From the NCBI GenBank assembly GCA_905250885.1, contig CAJNOQ010001600.1:1-30013 (forward strand): DNA of 30,013 nt, written 5' to 3'. This DNA is from Didymodactylos carnosus (taxonomy: Eukaryota > Rotifera > Eurotatoria > Philodinida > Philodinidae). The notes below the pieces were generated by a model. That model was not told the origin of the DNA and made no database searches. It saw nothing but the letters and a program-made list of their open reading frames with translations. This document shows, piece after piece, positions 28,972-30,013 of the stretch. The translations under genes were made by a program, and so were the position numbers. Positions within the stretch are counted from its first letter, which is position 1; each line of letters begins with the position of its first letter.

Positions 28972-30013
28972 CTGATAAAACAAAATAATTGCTTCTATGA
29001 TGAAAACAATCAGTCAAAAAAGAATAGTACAGCCACATAACATATCGAAGTGTGACTGTGATTAGACTTTATGGAAATCTAGTGAGTATAGAGCTTACGG
29101 TCTAAGAGACTCCTGCATGTTAAAGCTGCCATATGTACTCATTTACAAAATCATACAAAACCGTTGTATGGCTTTTTCTTTTAAGAGCCATTGCACGTAA
29201 GTCGCGACCGACGTTCTTCAAACAATGTACTCAAAACTCTTTCAAACCAGGGAGCTCTTTTAGACCAAACATTCTGATGGATTTTGGCAAAAGGCGCAGG
29301 TCAAAAACTTGTATGGTTGCTGAGATATTGAAATTTTACGAAAAGTCCCGAAAAACGCCGATTCCGCCATCTTAAAAACTTGCGTACTTTAAACTCTTGT
29401 AACTCAGTAACGACAGATTACTTAGCCTTGGAGATTTTACCATAAATAGTGGATAGTGTCTACTACAAAATCACGCAACCGCGAGCACACAAAATGCTTT
29501 CCTTATTTTGTAATAGATCGCGCACCAAGGGCCCAAATCCAGAAAACCTGAAATTTTCCTGTAGTATCCAGAAACGAAATCGACCGTGAGACTTTCAATC
29601 ATATTTCCAAATAGATTATGTGCCAAAGCGTATTTAGTAAAAGTTTGACGGTCTCAGGTGCTTTCGTTTTCAATACAGACGATTTGAAAGTTGCAATTTT
29701 GCCCAAATATGATCGTTTTGAGGAATCATTTTCTCCACGGAAACGAGATCATTCTGCAGCCTCCTAGAATATTGTTGGAGTACACCATGTGTGCTATCAT
29801 AGCCCATGCTGCGATTTGTGGGTGTCGCTGAAATGGCTTCGGGGACTCGGTTGGGTGGACCGAGTTCTAGAGGCTTGTTCTAATCAGTGTATTTCTGTTA
29901 CAGTATATTAAAATTTCATAAAAACCAGTTCGATATGCAACTTTTCGGAAGCGATTCAATGGTAATACAACAACAAGTTGATTCTACTATTAATACGGTC
30001 CTATGTGCGAGTT
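28972..30013. other. IP3-receptor intron or repeat, no exon recognised
   Basis: The next upstream exon of the receptor should end in phase 1. I do not find a convincing one before the window ends. From about 29,100 the composition becomes less AT-rich than the rest of the window. The 80-codon frame at 29133-29375 has no family likeness. The stretch looks like inserted repeat DNA, but I cannot name it. Confidence 0.4.

Noticed and set aside
29097-29135. Possible next IP3-receptor exon ending CTTAGACC|GTAAGC on the minus strand
   Set aside because: The phase could fit, but there is a stop just upstream, no pyrimidine-rich acceptor and no likeness to the receptor.
29133-29375. 80-codon plus-strand frame
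   Set aside because: Looks like repeat DNA translated by chance; no recognised domain.
1-30013. CRISPR array, operon or prokaryotic defence system
   Set aside because: No regularly spaced direct repeats; the genes are spliced animal genes, so a bacterial system is not expected or seen.

Overview
The window is a strongly AT-rich piece of a eukaryotic nuclear genome. The genes are animal-type: inositol 1,4,5-trisphosphate receptor, PTBP1-type splicing repressor, ESCO cohesin acetyltransferase and RNA 3'-phosphate cyclase. They are broken up by many GT-AG introns, mostly about 55-75 bp with a few of 0.3-1.7 kb. An invertebrate metazoan is clear. A bdelloid rotifer is my best guess from gene style and base composition, but that is inference. 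Most exons run together in phase and were placed by reading splice sites and matching the family proteins.

Layout: (1) 166-578, minus strand, the first three exons of RTCA, continuing off the left edge. (2) 2101-2702, a nearly perfect hairpin with arms of about 285 bp. Beside it at 2756-3140 (minus) is a damaged SEP-domain (p47/UBXN2-type) gene fragment. (3) 4059-4193, a small fold-back, and 5460-5530, a degenerate tRNA-like sequence. (4) 5605-11482, plus strand, a complete 15-exon PTBP1 orthologue (529 aa, four RRMs). (5) 12574-13478, an eroded fold-back element. (6) 13981-14582, minus strand, a two-exon orphan gene (154 aa). (7) 15411-16200, transposon debris. (8) 17687-18192, plus strand, an aconitase 3'-end pseudogene. 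(9) 18679-20347, plus strand, a complete nine-exon ESCO gene (352 aa) with a PIP box. (10) 20988-21302, a small TIR element. (11) 22275-28971, minus strand, the C-terminal part of an IP3 receptor (about 1,040 aa: regulatory domain to channel pore and C-terminal tail), continuing off the right edge. (12) 28972-30013, intron or repeat sequence with no recognised exon.

Two observations stand out. First, the IP3-receptor gene carries two tandem, homologous versions (A and B) of the exon encoding the S4-S5 linker, the S5 helix and the luminal turret. Both have the same start and end phase. Including both or neither shifts the frame into a stop, so the gene appears built to make two channels with different turrets. 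Second, the PTBP1 gene has a 34-nt exon encoding the start of RRM3, preceded by a dense UCUCU tract; skipping it gives a stop nine codons on. This matches the vertebrate PTBP1 exon 11 autoregulatory poison switch.

The genes do not form one pathway. PTBP (alternative splicing) and the IP3 receptor (a candidate target of alternative splicing) are near each other, but I see no direct evidence that one regulates the other. Fold-back and MITE-like elements recur about every 3-5 kb, including inside IP3-receptor introns.
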